NCBI GenBank assembly: GCA_963714055.1
Contig: OY970227.1
Coordinates: 1,302,001 to 1,366,000 of the forward strand
Source of the DNA: JACDBE01 sp963714055
GTDB taxonomy: Bacteria > Actinomycetota > Acidimicrobiia > Spongiisociales > UBA5794
Direction of reading: 5' to 3'
Length of the DNA: 64,000 nt
In this document: positions 1-10,913 of the stretch, piece by piece
How the letters are laid out: the number at the start of each line of letters is the position of its first letter
How positions within the stretch are numbered: position 1 is the stretch's first letter
Program-made: the position numbers and the translations under genes
Notes under the pieces: model-generated
Seen by the model: only the letters and a program-made list of their open reading frames with translations
What the model was told of the DNA's origin: nothing
The model's database searches: none

Positions 1-2
1 TC

Positions 3-410
3 TACGGGCTCCCCGATGTCGACGGGTCGGGGGTGAAGATCGGCCAGGACGTCGGCGGGGTGACGGCGACCGGGGACGACCGCTCGTTCGAACCCGACCC
101 GGCATACCGGGAGCGGCTGATCCGGTTCCAGGAGCAGCTCCTCCCCGACACCACCGGGACGATCGTCGAGGAGCGGACCTGCCTGTACACGATGACCCCC
201 GACCGCGAGTTCGTCCTCGACCATGTCCCCGGCCACGAAGGGGCGGTGGTCGGGCTGGGCGCCGCCCACGGGTTCAAGTTCGCCGGCGTGTTCGGCAAGG
301 TTCTCGCCGAGCTGGCCATCGACGGGACCACCGGCCACGACGTGTCTGGCTGGCCGGCGACCAGGCCGATCCTGACCGAGCCCGACCCGGTGATGTCGTT
401 TCTGCTGTGA
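3..410 (+). CDS. Sarcosine oxidase-like FAD-dependent oxidase, C-terminal part (5' truncated by window)
   Basis: This is the C-terminal ~135 residues of a monomeric sarcosine oxidase / N-methyltryptophan oxidase-type flavoprotein. The reading frame is open from base 3, so the start lies outside the window. The opening YGLPDVDGSGVKIGQD segment matches the family's conserved YGxP...GVKIG stretch. CLYTMTPDREFVLD corresponds to the conserved segment whose cysteine carries covalent FAD in monomeric sarcosine oxidase. GAAHGFKFAGVFGKVLAELA is the conserved HGFK(F) helix near the C-terminus. Family members oxidise N-methylated or secondary amino acids to imines with release of H2O2; the actual substrate cannot be told from this fragment. 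The stop overlaps the ATG of the next gene (ATGA), so the two are probably co-transcribed. Confidence 0.85.
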   Translation, partial: YGLPDVDGSGVKIGQDVGGVTATGDDRSFEPDPAYRERLIRFQEQLLPDTTGTIVEERTCLYTMTPDREFVLDHVPGHEGAVVGLGAAHGFKFAGVFGKVLAELAIDGTTGHDVSGWPATRPILTEPDPVMSFLL

Positions 411-2429
411 AGCCAACGAGGCCTGCTGTGAAGTCCACGGGGGTAGCGGCGCGCTACCAGGTGGCCGTCGACCGGTTGGTCAGGGTGCCGATGCCCGACG
501 GCGTCGAGCTGGCGCTCACCACCTACCGGCCCGACGCCCCGGGGCGGTTCCCGGTCGTCGTCGAGTCGCTCCCCTACCGCAAGGACGACGACTGCTACAG
601 CCGAGACTGGCAGACCTTCACGTATCTGGCGAAGCGGGGCATCGCCGGCGTCCGCATCGACATCCGGGGCACCGGCGGCTCGGACGGCGTCGCCCTCGGG
701 GAATACCTGCCCATCGAGCAGGACGACAACGTGGCGGTGCTGGAGTGGCTCGCCGAGCAGCCGTGGTGCACCGGGCGGATCGGGATGTGGGGCATCTCGT
801 GGGGAGGCTTCTCGGCACTGCAGACGGCGATGCTCCGGCCTCCGATGCTGGAGGCGATCTGCGCCATGCACGCCACCCACGACCGGTTCGCCACCGACGT
901 GCACTACATCGGCGGCGCCCTGCACCTGTTCGAGCAGGTCGACTGGCCGGTGGGGATGGCGGCGCAGAACCTGCTGCCACCCGACCCGGCCATCGTCGGC
1001 GACCGGTGGATGGCGATGTGGCGGGACCGCCTCGCCGCAACCCCGCAGTGGCTCGTCGACTGGCTCCAGCACCAGGCCAGAGACGAGTTCTGGCGGCACG
1101 GCTCGCCGTGCGAGGACTACGGGTCGATCACCGCCGCCACCCTGCTGATCGGCGGCTGGCTCGACCCGTACGTCGACGGGATGCTCGACCTGCTCGCCCA
1201 CCTCGACGCTCCGCGCCGGGCGGTGATCGGGCCCTGGGGGCACCACCGTCCCGCCACCGGGGCACCCGGGCCGACCCTCGACCACTTCGACCTGCTCGCC
1301 CGGTGGTTCGGTCACTGGCTGGCCGACGAGGACACCGGGGTCATGGACGACCCGCTGTTGACCATGTACGTCCGCGCCGGCCCGCCCTACGACCCGGTCC
1401 CCGGTGACGTCCCGGGCCGGTGGCGGGCCGAGCCCGCCTGGCCGCTCGCCGACGGCGTCGACCTGACGCTCCACCTCGACCGCGGGAAGCTGGCCGGCAA
1501 CGCACCCGAGACACCCGACGCTCGCCGGTGGAACGGGCCGTGGACGGTGGGGACCGCCAGCCCGTTCTGGGACCTGTCGGCGGCCGGGTCCACCGACACC
1601 GGGGGCGACGACGACCGGGCGCTGGCATGGGAGACCGAACCGCTCGACGTCCCGGTCGAGGTCCTGGGACGGGTCGAGGTCACCGTGACCGTCGAGGTCG
1701 ACCGGCCCGGGGGGCGCCTGGTGGCGCACCTCGTCGACGTCGCCCCCGACGGCACCGCCGCCTTCGTCACCCGGGGCGTGCTCAACCTCTCTCACCGCCA
1801 CGACCCGGGAGACCCCACGGCGGAACCGGTCGACGAGCTGTTCGAGGTGACCGTGAGCACCGTCCACACCTCTGCGGTGTTCGCCCCCGGGCACCGCATC
1901 CGGGTCACGCTGAGCGGGACCGATTTCCCGGTGGTGCTGCCCCCTCCGGAGCTCGTCCTCCTCACCGTCCACACCGGCGCCGGCCTCGCCGGGCGGGTGG
2001 TGCTCCCCTCGGTGCCGGTCCGCCCCGTCGATCGGGACCTGGCCGTCCCTCACGCCACGCCGCCACCGCCACCGGGAACGTGGGTCCGCGACGTCGACCG
2101 CTCCAGCGTGGAGCGACGCGGTTCTACGGTCCGGGTGTCCCGAGCGGTCGAGTCGATCGAGGTGCAGCCCGGGACCGGCGCTCACCTACGGGTGGCGGCA
2201 GGACACCTGGGTGGATGGGAACGATGCCGACCCGGGTCAGGTGCGAGCCGGGGCGGTCGCCACCACCTCGCTGGCACGCGCCGGGTGGGCGGTCTCCGCC
2301 ACCGCCGAAACCCTGCTCACCGTCGACGCCGGCTCGCTGCGCCTCGCCGTCGACCTGGCGTGTACCCACGACGGCAATCCGGTGTGGTCGGACCGGGTCG
2401 AACGGGTGATCCCGCGTCGGTGGACGTGA
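407..2429 (+). CDS. CocE/NonD family serine hydrolase (X-Pro dipeptidyl-peptidase S15 fold), one apparent frameshift
   Basis: Hydrolase of the CocE/NonD alpha/beta family, whose members cleave esters or acyl-amide bonds. The start overlaps the upstream oxidase stop by 4 bp. The catalytic triad is visible: GISWGG with nucleophile Ser131, Asp in GGWLDPYVDG (~residue 255), His in GPWGHHRP (~residue 280). A C-terminal jelly-roll domain follows (PLDVPVEVLGRVEVTVTVE; HRIRVTLSGTDFP). Near 2170-2180 the frame must shift: the natural C-terminus, TYGWRQDTWVDGNDADPGQV onwards, lies one frame over and ends at 2429. Without the shift, translation runs on as arginine-rich nonsense. I treat this as one gene with a sequencing or real frameshift. 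Substrate unknown; cocaine-esterase-like naming is by family only. Confidence 0.85.
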
Positions 2430-2516
2430 CCCGGGCCGAGGCTCGATTTGGGGTGCAGGCATCCCCCCCGGTCCACCGGTGGGCCCCATTGCCCCCGGCG
2501 TGGCGATCGGCAGACT

Positions 2517-3903
2517 ATGGACGTGGACGAGATGGCCGTGAACGAACGAGGCGACACGATCACCGTCGTGCTGGCCGACGACAACCTGCTGGTGCGCGAA
2601 GGTGTCCGCGCGTTGCTCGGCGCCGAGCCCGACATTCGGGTCGTCGGCACCGCCGCCGACTTCGACGAGTTGATCGCCACCGCCGGCGCCGCCCGGCCGA
2701 ATGTGGTGGTCACCGACATCCGCATGCCGCCGTCATTCCAGGACGAGGGCATCGAAGCCGCCAAGCTGATCCGGAAACGCCACCCCGGGACGGGGATCGT
2801 CATCCTCTCCCAGTACGACGAGCCCGAGTACGCCATCTCACTGCTCCACGACGGCGCCGCCGGCTACGCCTACCTGCTCAAGGACCGGGTCGCCGACGGG
2901 AACCGGCTGGCGGAGGCGATCCGTCAGGTCGCCACCGGCGGGTCCATGCTGGACCCTGAGATCGTCACCGCACTGGTGTCCCCGGTCCGCGACGACGCCG
3001 ACCTGTCGCCCGAGCAGGCCGCCCTGCTCGACGAGCTGGCCGCCGGGCGTCCCTTGAAGGCGATCGCCTCGAGGCGGGGCACGACACCCGAGGCGGTGCA
3101 CGATGCGGTCGAGGAGCTGTTCCTCGTCCTCGCCAGGGGCACCAGCGAGGGTCGAGCCGGCGCTCTCCGACGGCTGCGGATGCTGCAGCAGGCGATCGCC
3201 GACCGGGAAGAGCAGGGCGAGACGCTGAGCCGCATGCTGCCCCAGGGGCTGGCCGAGATGGTCCGATCCGACCCGGGGATGCTGGAGCGAACCCAACGGC
3301 TCGAGGTCACCGTGCTCATGTCGGACGTGCGGGGGTACTCGGCGATCGCCGAGCAGACGGACCCGGCCTTGCTGGCCGGGCAGCTCAACGAGCACCGCAA
3401 GGAGATGAACGCCGCCATCGGCGACAACGGTGGGACGGTCATGCAGTACGTCGGCGACGCCGTGATGGCGGTGTTCGGAGCACCCTTGCCCCAGGGGGAC
3501 CATGCCATGCGTGCGGTGCGGGCGGCCTGCGCCATGCATCGGCGTCAGCAGGACGTCGACCGGGGATGGGCCGAGCGTGGCCTGGAGCCGTTCGGGCTGG
3601 GCATCGGCGTGTCGACCGGTGAGGTCGCCGCCGCCGTCCTGGGCAGCGACGAGCGGATCGAGTACACCCTGGTCGGCGACACCGTCAACCTCGCCCAGCG
3701 GCTGCAGGATCTGGCGCGCCCCGCCGGGGTCACCGTCCTCAGCGACGCCACCCGGATGGCCGCCGGGGCCGCCATCGAGGTCGGGTCGCTGGGTGCACAG
3801 CAGGTCAAGGGGCGACGCACAGCCCGTCGTGGCCCACCGATTGGTGGCACTGCGAACCGAATCCGACGACACTCCCGAGCGGGAACTCACCTCCGGAGCA
3901 TGA
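2517..3903 (+). CDS. Response regulator fused to class III adenylate/guanylate cyclase (REC-HTH-CHD), C-terminal frameshift
   Basis: Three domains are visible. A CheY/NarL-type receiver covers ~15-150, with acidic pair Asp21-Asp22, phospho-acceptor Asp67 (VVVTDIRMPP) and Lys in YLLKDR. A degenerate LuxR/NarL-like HTH covers ~163-208 (LSPEQAALLDELAAGRPLKA). A class III cyclase homology domain starts at ~262, with metal-binding Asp270 (VLMSDVRGYS) and Asp314 (YVGDAVMAVFG). The receiver closely resembles that of the NarL regulator at 7.3-8.0 kb, so the cyclase looks grafted onto a local regulator. Predicted output is cyclic nucleotide synthesis gated by phosphorylation. ATG 2517 is chosen as the first in-frame start; ATG 2532 is an alternative. 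Near 3810 one base too many shifts the frame; the natural end (QPVVAHRLVALRTESDD) stops at 3903, just before the ABC ATPase. Confidence 0.8.
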
Positions 3904-3907
3904 CCCC

Positions 3908-4639
3908 ATGATCGATGCCGCTGTCACCGACCAACCGGCCACGGACGCCGGGAAACCCGGCGAAGGTGCCACCGCCGTGCTCACCGTGCGCGGCGTGCGG
4001 CGGACCTTCGAAGCCGAGCTGGCGCCGGTGCGCGCCCTCCGCGGCGCCGACATCGACGTCGCCGGAGGGGAGTTCGTCGCCGTGATGGGGCCATCGGGCT
4101 GCGGCAAGTCGACGCTGCTCAACCTCATCGCCGGCCTCGACATCGTCGACGAGGGCTCGATCCGGGTCGCCGGCGAGGAGATCACCGGCCGGGACAACGA
4201 CTGGCTGGCTCGCATGCGCCGGCACCACATCGGCATCGTCTTCCAGTTCTTCAACCTGCTCGACGGCATGACGGCCATGGAGAACGTCGTCCTGCCCGCC
4301 GTGCTCGCCGGCGTCGGACGCAAGCCGGCCGAGAGCCGCGCCCGCGACCTGCTCGATCTGCTCGGGGTGGGCGACAAGGCAGACGCCATGCCGACCGTGT
4401 TGTCCGGTGGCCAGCGTCAGCGCCTGGCCATCGCCAGGGCGCTGGCCAACGAGCCGACGCTCCTCCTCGCCGACGAGCCGACCGGAGCCCTCGACAGCGA
4501 CGGCGGCGGCGAGGTCCTCGAGCTGTTCCGGCGCCTCCACCGCGACGGGCAGACCATCATCGTGGTGACCCACAGCGACGAGGTGGCGGCCGGCGCCGGC
4601 CGGATCGTCTCCATGCGCGACGGCCGGATGGTGACATGA
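3908..4639 (+). CDS. ABC transporter ATPase, MacB/LolD type
   Basis: 243-residue nucleotide-binding subunit. Walker A is GPSGCGKST, the signature LSGGQRQRLAIARAL, Walker B LLLADEPTGALDSD, and the H-loop His lies in VVTHSDE. The GALDS extension after Walker B and the short length are typical of the MacB/LolD/FtsE group, which pairs with FtsX-like permeases. The likely partner is the permease at 8136-10731, in the same cluster but separated by a sensor kinase and two regulators. It lies 4 bp after the cyclase gene and 13 bp before the sensor kinase, so co-transcription is likely. Substrate unknown; clusters of this layout often serve envelope stress or antimicrobial peptide export, which is inference only. 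Confidence 0.9.
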   Translation: MIDAAVTDQPATDAGKPGEGATAVLTVRGVRRTFEAELAPVRALRGADIDVAGGEFVAVMGPSGCGKSTLLNLIAGLDIVDEGSIRVAGEEITGRDNDWLARMRRHHIGIVFQFFNLLDGMTAMENVVLPAVLAGVGRKPAESRARDLLDLLGVGDKADAMPTVLSGGQRQRLAIARALANEPTLLLADEPTGALDSDGGGEVLELFRRLHRDGQTIIVVTHSDEVAAGAGRIVSMRDGRMVT

Positions 4640-4652
4640 CGCCGATGAGGGG

Positions 4653-6798
4653 ATGACCGTGGTCGCATCTCCCCAACCGGCTCCGGCGGCCGAGTTGGCG
4701 GCGGCACCCGCCATCACCGGGAATCATCCGGTCCCCGGGGCGATGGCAATCACGATCCTGCTCGGTGTGCTCACCGTGGTCGGCGGCCTCCTCGGCGCCG
4801 TCGCCGCCGGCACCGGCGGGGCCTGGGTGGTCGCCGGTGCTGCCGCGGTGTGGGCGCTCGGCTGCGGTGACGATCGCCACCCGGGGCCACCAGGCGTGGC
4901 TACCGGTGATCGTGGCCGGTATCGCCGCCTCCGCCGCAGTGGCGCTGTGGCTGTCGGCCGACGCTTCAGGCGTGGGGACCGCCGCCGCCGGGCGTGCCGT
5001 CGCCCTGGCCCTGGTGGCAGGAGGCTGCCTCCATCTCGCCGCATCGCTGCCCGATGGTGTCGTCGGTGGGCGCCGCCGGTTGGTGGTGGCCGGTGGATAC
5101 CTCGTCGCCGGCGGTGCAGCAGTCCTGGTTTACGTCGACACCCCCGAGATCAGCCGGCCCCGGTTCTGCTGGCGTCGCTGGCGCTGACTGTCGCTGCGGT
5201 GGCCATGGTCTCGATGCGGCGGCGTCGAGCGAGCACCAGCGAGGTTTCCCGAGCTGTGGTGGGCGTGGTGTGGGGCGCTGGTGATGGTCACCCTCACGGT
5301 GGTGGCCATCGCCTCTTCCGCTCTCACCGGCTGGCCCGAGCACATCGGTGTCGTCGCCGTCGGGGCCTCGGTGGCGCTGCCTGTGGCGCTGGTGCTCGCC
5401 TCGTTCGAGGCGACGCTCCCGTTCGCCGCCCGTGCCCTCGTCGGCACGATCGTCGCCTCCGGTCTGGTGCTGTTGGCCGCCTCGGTGTACGTCGCCACCG
5501 TGGTGGGTTTCGACGGAACGCCCAACCCCGAGCAACGCCCGATGGTGGCGGTTGTCGCTGGTCGCCGCCGGCGCCGATCGCCCTGCTGGCGGTCCCGGCG
5601 CGGCGCCGCCTGGAGGTGTTCGCCAACGAGCGCGTCTACGGCGAGCGGGAGGCGCCGGACGCGGCATTGCAGACGTTCGCCGGTCGCATGTCGCGCGCCG
5701 TGCCCATGGACGAGCTGCTGCGGCAACTGGCGGAGACGTTGCACAAGAGCATGCGACTGCGCCGTGCCGAGATCTGGACGGGGAGCGACGGGGTGTTCGA
5801 CCTCGCCGTCGCCGTCCCCGACCGCAGCGCCACCCGGCTCACCCTCGGCCGGGAGGAGAGCACCGTCGCCGCCCGCACACCCGTTTCGGGGCTCGCCTGG
5901 TCTGGCGGTGTGGGTCCCTGCCCTGGCCGAGGGGCGTGGCGACGGCGACGGTGCGGGTGGCCAGCGTCGCCCATCAGGGTGAACTGCTCGGGTTCATCGT
6001 GGTCGGAGCGCGCGGACGCCTCGGACCCCGACGAGGAGCAGGATCGGGTGCTCACCGACATCGCCCGGCAGCTCGGGCTGCGCTCTGCACAACGTTCGCC
6101 TCGACACCGCGCTCCAGGCGAGCCTCGACGAGCTCCAGCTGCGCAACGTCGAGCTCGCCGCCTCCCGCGCCAGGATCGTCGCCGCCGCCGACGAGAGCCG
6201 GCGCCACATCGAGCGCAACCTGCACGACGGCGCCCAGCAGTACCTGGTGGCGATGGCGGTGAAGCTCGGCCTCACCCGCCAGCTGTCGAGACCGACCCGG
6301 CACAGGCGGCGGCCCTGCTCGAGGAGCTGCGCGAGCGACGTCCAGACCACCCTGTCCGAGCTGCGCGAGCTCGCCCACGGCATCTACCCCCCGCTGCTGC
6401 GCACCCAGGGACTGCAGGCGGCGTTGGTGGCAGCCGCCAACCGGGCGACGCTGCCGACCAGCCTGCGCATCGGCGATCTCCCCCGCTTCGACGCCGACAT
6501 CGAGGCGGCCGTGTACTTCTGCTGCCTGGAGGCGATGCAGAACGCCGGCAAGTACGCCGGGGAAGGCGCGTCGATCACCGTCACCGTCGACCATGGCGAT
6601 GACGAGTTGACGTTCGAGGTCGCCGACGACGGTGTCGGATTCGACCAGGGCGACGTCGACGCCGGCCACGGCTTCGTCAACATGGCCGACCGGCTCGGTG
6701 CCATGGGTGGCAGCCTCACGGTCACGACTGCTCCCGGCGAGGGCACCCGCGTCGCCGGCCGCCTGCCCGACCAACGTCAGGTCGGGGATCTCGGCTGA
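4653..6798 (+). pseudogene. NarX/DesK-type sensor histidine kinase, broken by many apparent frameshifts
   Basis: Pieces in alternating frames line up as one membrane sensor kinase. Several hydrophobic segments come first (AMAITILLGVLTVVGGLLG; LVVAGGYLVAGGAAVLVYV; MVTLTVVAIASSALTGWPE). A GAF-like domain follows (LLRQLAETLHKSMRLRRAEI ... GELLGFIVVGARG). Then a HisKA_3 domain has its phospho-His in HIERNLHDGAQQYL, and HATPase_c shows N box EAMQNAGKYA, G1 DDGVGF and G2 GHGFVNMADRLGAMGG. At least eight frame changes are needed, near 4862, 5163, 5276, 5570, 5905-5945, 6085, 6285 and 6325. Every fragment keeps normal codon bias and has no in-frame stop, which suggests recent indels or sequencing errors rather than old decay. 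Presumed partner of the regulators at 6.8-8.0 kb. The last ~500 bp are intact. Confidence 0.75.
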
Positions 6799-6847
6799 CC
6801 CGATGGCAGTGGGTGGCGAAGCGCTTGCCCCCGGTTCCGTCCGAAGG

Positions 6848-7241
6848 TCAACCGTCGCCGTCGTCGGGCCCCGACAGCAGCTCGGTGAGCAGCTGCGGGA
6901 CTGAGGTCCTCTTTGTGCACGTACGCCAACGCACCGCAGCTGCGGGCGTCGGCGGGGAGATCGTCCTCGGTGTAGGTCGACAGCAGGATCACCTTGGTGG
7001 TGTCGTCGGCGGCGACGATCTGGCGGGTGGCCTCGATCCCGCTGATCCCCGGCAGGTTGATGTCCATGAGGATCAGCCCGGGACGGCGCGATGTCGCCGT
7101 CGCCACCGCCTCTTCTCCCGTCTCCGCTTCGCCGAGGACCTCGAAGCCGGGAGCCAGCGTCACCACCGTCCTGGCCGCGGAGCGGAACGGCGCCTGGTCG
7201 TCGACGATCAGGACGCTCACGGCGTCGAGGGGCGCGTCCAT
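6848..7241 (-). CDS. Single-domain response regulator (receiver only), 3' frameshift
   Basis: Receiver domain with no output domain. The acidic pair is in VLIVDDQAPF (Asp14-Asp15), phospho-acceptor Asp60 in LILMDINLPG, switch Thr/Ser in VILLSTYTEDD, and Lys in YVHKEDL. The start at 7241 is preferred because GGGA lies 6 nt upstream; an in-frame ATG at 7259 is possible. After KEDL the raw frame runs into arginine-rich sequence. Shifting by one base near 6905 gives VPQLLTELLSGPDDGDG and a stop at 6848, matching the usual short tail of this type. About 130 residues. It lies antisense to and downstream of the sensor kinase and may be a phosphate sink or second target of it. Confidence 0.75.
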
Positions 7242-7298
7242 GTGATCCCATGGTGGCACGCTCGCCGGCGGGCTGCACAGGGTGCACCCCGGGTGCCG

Positions 7299-8010
7299 TC
7301 AGGTGGTGGTGACACCCCCGCCGAGATCGTGGCCGGTCTCGGAGAGGTACAGGAGGACCGCCTTGACCCTTCGATGGACGTCGGTCTCGGCGACGTCGAG
7401 ACCGAGCTTGGCGAACAGCGAGTTGATGTGCTTCTCGACGGCGCGCACGCTGAGGTACAGCGAGTCGGCGACGGCGGCGTTGCTCTTGCCCTGGGCGATC
7501 TCGGCGAGCACCTCTCGCTCGCGCCTGCTGAGGTGGTCGAGGGCCGACCGCCGTCTGCCGGTTCGCCGCCATCAGCGCGTCCACGACCCTGGGATCCACC
7601 ACCGACCCGCCCCCGACCACCTGGCGCACCGCCGAGACCAGCTGGTCGGGCTCGCTCACCCGCTCCTTCAACAGGTAGGCGCGCCGCTCGGACCCCTTGG
7701 CGAACAGCGCCAGCGCCCACGCCGGTTCGATGTACTGCGACAGCACGACCACGCCGATGTCGGGATGGGTGTCGCGCAGCTCGGAAGCCGCCTGGATCCC
7801 CTCGTCGGTCATCCCCGGCGGCATGCGGATGTCGGTGACCACGGCGTCCGGCTCGTGCTCGGCCACTGCGGCGAGCAGCTCCGGCAGGTCCCGGCAGACG
7901 GCGACGACGGCGATTTCGCCGTCGTGCTCGACCATCCGCACGATCCCCTCACGGGCGATGAGCACGTCGTCGGCGACGACGAGCCGCAGAACGTCCGGCG
8001 CCTGGCCCAT
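7299..8010 (-). CDS. NarL/LuxR-family DNA-binding response regulator, one frameshift
   Basis: Receiver (Asp60 in AVVTDIRMPPG, Lys in YLLKERV) followed by a LuxR-type HTH. The HTH is in the other frame: VLAEIAQGKSNAAVADSLYL, then SVRAVEKHINSLFAKLGL. The junction near 7555 needs a one-base shift. Two-component transcription factor, presumably phosphorylated by the adjacent NarX-type kinase. The start at 8010 is supported by a TACCAT box exactly 6 nt before the ATG, a leaderless arrangement. It is divergent from the permease at 8136, whose promoter lies in the same 125-bp gap, so it is a natural candidate to control that gene. Confidence 0.85.
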
Positions 8011-8016
8011 CCGGCG

Positions 8017-8022
8017 ATGGTA
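8017..8022 (-). promoter_or_regulatory. -10 box TACCAT, leaderless start of the NarL regulator
   Basis: On the minus strand TACCAT is followed by 6 nt and then the ATG at 8010. With a normal -10-to-TSS distance the transcript would begin at the start codon. No Shine-Dalgarno is seen. Confidence 0.5.
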
Positions 8023-8122
8023 CCTCCGGTGCCGGCCACGGTGCCGGACGGCGCATCGACCGGGGTGCCCGCATCCCCCACCGAGTCGGGCAGGCACGCT
8101 TCCCCCGGCGCCGATCGGGTCG

Positions 8123-8128
8123 TACTGT
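8123..8128 (+). promoter_or_regulatory. -10 box TACTGT, leaderless start of the FtsX-type permease
   Basis: TACTGT is followed by 7 nt and the ATG at 8136. There is room for at most a 1-nt leader. This is the same spacing as seven other starts in the window. Confidence 0.5.
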
Positions 8129-8135
8129 CGTCAGG

Positions 8136-10731
8136 ATGACCGAGGAGACCGAACGCACCGGCTCGGGCTGGCCGGCGACCCGCTGGCTGGCGGCGGCCTG
8201 GCTGCGCCGCCGCTGGGTGGCGATGGTCCCGGCGATGCTGATCGTCGCCGTCGGCACCACAGGGACCGTGGTCGCCCTGACCGCAGCCCACCGCACCTCC
8301 GACGCCTACCGCGCCTACCTCGATCGAGCCGATGTCGGCGACGTGGTGATCAACCCGTCGACCAACACCCGGGAGATCGAGGAGGCGATCCGCACCCTCC
8401 CCGGCGTCGAGCAGGTCACCTCGGATGCCCTGTTCTTCGTGACCAACGACGACGGGGCGCCACGGAGGCGTGCCGAGATCGGGGAGACGGGTCGGGGGTC
8501 GGTGGTCCGCGGGTCTCGCGACGGCCGGTACGCCGACATGGACCGTCCCGCCGTCCAGTCGGGTCGCCTGCCCACCGGGCCAAACGAGGCGGCGGTCAGC
8601 GTCGAGATGGCGGAGGCGTTCGACCTCGCAGTTGGCGACGTCGAGCCGCTCGCCTTCTGGCGTGCCGTGCCGGATGTCGCCGAGGGAGACCGCATCGCAG
8701 CGCTGCTCGATGAGGTGGCGGAGCCGATCGGCGTCGAGGACCTGACAATCGTCGGGATCGTGGCGATGCCGGACGGAGTGTTGCCCGACGAGCTGTACCC
8801 CCGCCAGACGGTCATCCTGTCGCCCGACGTGGCGGCTCGCTACGACTGCGTGCCACCGACCCCGCCGTCACAGTCGAGCTTCGAGGTGCTGATGGCGACG
8901 ATGTACCCGCCGGATTGCGCCACCCAGTATCGCTACTACTCGGTGTCGCTCAGCGGTGGGGCCGCCGCCGTCAAACCGGCGCTCCAGGAGTACGTGCGCC
9001 GCTCGAACCTCTTGAACGGGCAACTCATGGACTCGGTGGATCTCGAGGATGCCGGGGTCGACGAGCCGCCCTCCTACTTCACCATCACCCAGGAGACCCG
9101 ACCGGAGCGGCTCCGGGTGGAGCGTGCCGTCCGCCCGACCGTCATCGGGCTGCTGGTGCTCGGGATCGGCCGTCGCCGTGGCCATGCTCGGGCTGTTCGC
9201 CCTCGCCGTGAGCCGGGAGCTGCGAAGGACCACCACCGACCGGCGCCAGTGGTACCAACTCGGTGTGGCCAGCGCCGCCCGGGCGTTCGTCACCGGCCTC
9301 CCCCCAGCGCTCGGTGCCGTGGCCGGCGTGGCCGCCGGCATCGCCGCCAGTTACCTCCTCTCCGTGGGTCCGTTGGGCCTGGTCGCCGTCGTCGAGGCGG
9401 AATCGGGGCGGCGGCTCGACCTCCTCACCGTCGGGATCGCGATGGCGCTCCTCGTCCTGACTCTTTCGGTGGTGGCGGCGTTGGTGATGCGGGCGGCTCG
9501 TCGGCAGGATCCACCACCCGCCGTCGTCGACTGGCCGGGGCGCCGGCTCGCCATCCGGGTCGCGCCCCCGGCGGTCGCCACCGGGCTGCGGACGGCCTTC
9601 GGCTCACGGGCGGCGATCCCGGTGATCGCCGGTGGGATCCTGCTCACCGCGGCCTTCGTCGCCACCGCCGTGTTCGGTGCCAGCCTGGCGGCGTTGGTGT
9701 CGACACCCCGGTCGTACGGTTGGCCCTGGGAGGTCGCCGCCACCACCGGCGGCGGGTACGGGGACCTCGACATCGCCGCCGCCGGCGGCTCCTCGACGAC
9801 GACCCGGCGGTTGACGGCTGGACGGTGTTGGGCTTCGTCAACGAGATCGCTGTCGACGGCGACCCGATGATGACCTTGCTGGGGTTCGATCAGACCGCCG
9901 ACCTCGACCTCCCGGTCCTCGAGGGGGCACTCCCCACCGAGGGCGACGAGGTCGCCCTCGGCGCCGGCACCGCCGCCGAGCGTGGCCTGGCGGTCGGCGA
10001 CACCGTCGAGATCGACGGCCTGGTCGGCCCCACGGAAGCGACCATCACCGGGATCGTCGTGTTCCCCACCCTCGGCCCGCTGTTCGCCGAGCGGGTCGGC
10101 ACCGGCACCGGATTGCTCGTGCCGGAGGCGATGCACACCGACGGTCAACCCGGCGCCAGCTCCTACGGCGCCGCCACGTTCGTCGGCGTCGACCTGCACC
10201 CGCGATGCCGACACGCCGGCGACACGAGAGCGCATCGGTGACGAACTGGCCGGTCTCGACCTGCTCGGATTCCCGGCCATCTCCTACTCGGCGCCGGTGC
10301 GGCCCCCCGAGATCATCGATGCCGGCTCGACCAGGACCGTGCCGGTCGTGGTCGCCGCCGTGCTCGCCGCGATGGCGGCGGTCGGGCTGATCTTCGCCTC
10401 GTGGGCTTCAGCACGTGCCCGCCGGAAGGAGCTCGCCGTGCTCCGGTCGCTCGGCTTCGTCGACGCCCAGGTCCGCGGGTCGGTGTTCGTGCACTCGCTG
10501 GCAACGACCATCGCCGCCCTGGTCGTCGGCATTCCACTCGGCGTGGTGGCCGGCCGGCTGTCGTGGCGGGCGTTCGCCGGTCAGCTCGGCGTCCTGTCCG
10601 ACTCGGCCAGCACGTGGCTGCCGGTGCTCATCGCCGTCGCCGGCGGCATCCTGATCGCCCTGGTCGCCGCCTTGCCCCCGGCTCAGCTGGCGCCACGCAC
10701 CATGCCGGCCGACGCTCTCCGCGCCGAGTGA
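8136..10731 (+). CDS. FtsX/MacB-type ABC transporter permease, three apparent frameshifts
   Basis: Large ABC permease of the lipoprotein-release/FtsX type. An N-terminal membrane helix (VPAMLIVAVGTTGTVVAL) is followed by a long extracytoplasmic domain, then a helix block (AVAMLGLFALAVS; LVVAALVMRAAR in another frame) and a second extracytoplasmic domain (VLEGALPTEGDEVALGAG). The C-terminal FtsX block is PVVVAAVLAAMAAVGLIFAS ... LAVLRSLGFVDAQVRGSVF ... ILIALVAALPPAQLAPRTMP. Frame changes are needed near 9170, 9785 and 10205. The duplicated FtsX layout (about 860 residues) matches single-chain permeases that pair with a MacB-like ATPase, here probably 3908-4639. Codon bias is unchanged across the breaks. 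Confidence 0.8.
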
Positions 10732-10814
10732 CCGGACGAGCACCGGGCAACCGCGGTCGACGGGCACGCCTCCTGCGGCCGGGGCTGGGCGCCTTCGGCG
10801 CATCCCCCACTTGG

Positions 10815-10820
10815 TACGCT
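10815..10820 (+). promoter_or_regulatory. -10 box TACGCT for the peptide-importer operon
   Basis: TACGCT lies in the 182-bp gap before the binding-protein gene, about 95 nt upstream of its GTG. It matches the TANNNT pattern seen elsewhere; no convincing -35 is visible. Confidence 0.35.
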
Positions 10821-10913
10821 GCCCGATTCCCGAGGTCGACGAGGGGTGGCCGCTGCGGCGGCGAGAGGCGGCCTCGGGGTGAAGGTCTCGTGCCGCGTCT
10901 GGAGGTCGGAAAC

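Noticed and set aside
2..2185. Very long open frame (727 codons) on the minus strand opposite the oxidase and CocE genes
   Set aside because: Low-complexity, Gly/Arg/Pro/Val-rich translation with no motifs. It mirrors the third-position GC of the real plus-strand genes, a common artefact in high-GC DNA.
4653..6798. Programmed frameshifting or phase variation in the sensor kinase
   Set aside because: At least eight shifts in both directions with no slippery heptamers or long homopolymers. Sequence error or decay is simpler.
6052..8097. 681-codon minus-strand frame read as one protein
   Set aside because: Only the first ~190 residues are a real receiver domain. The rest is antisense of the sensor kinase after a frameshift; the true HTH is in another frame ending at 7299.
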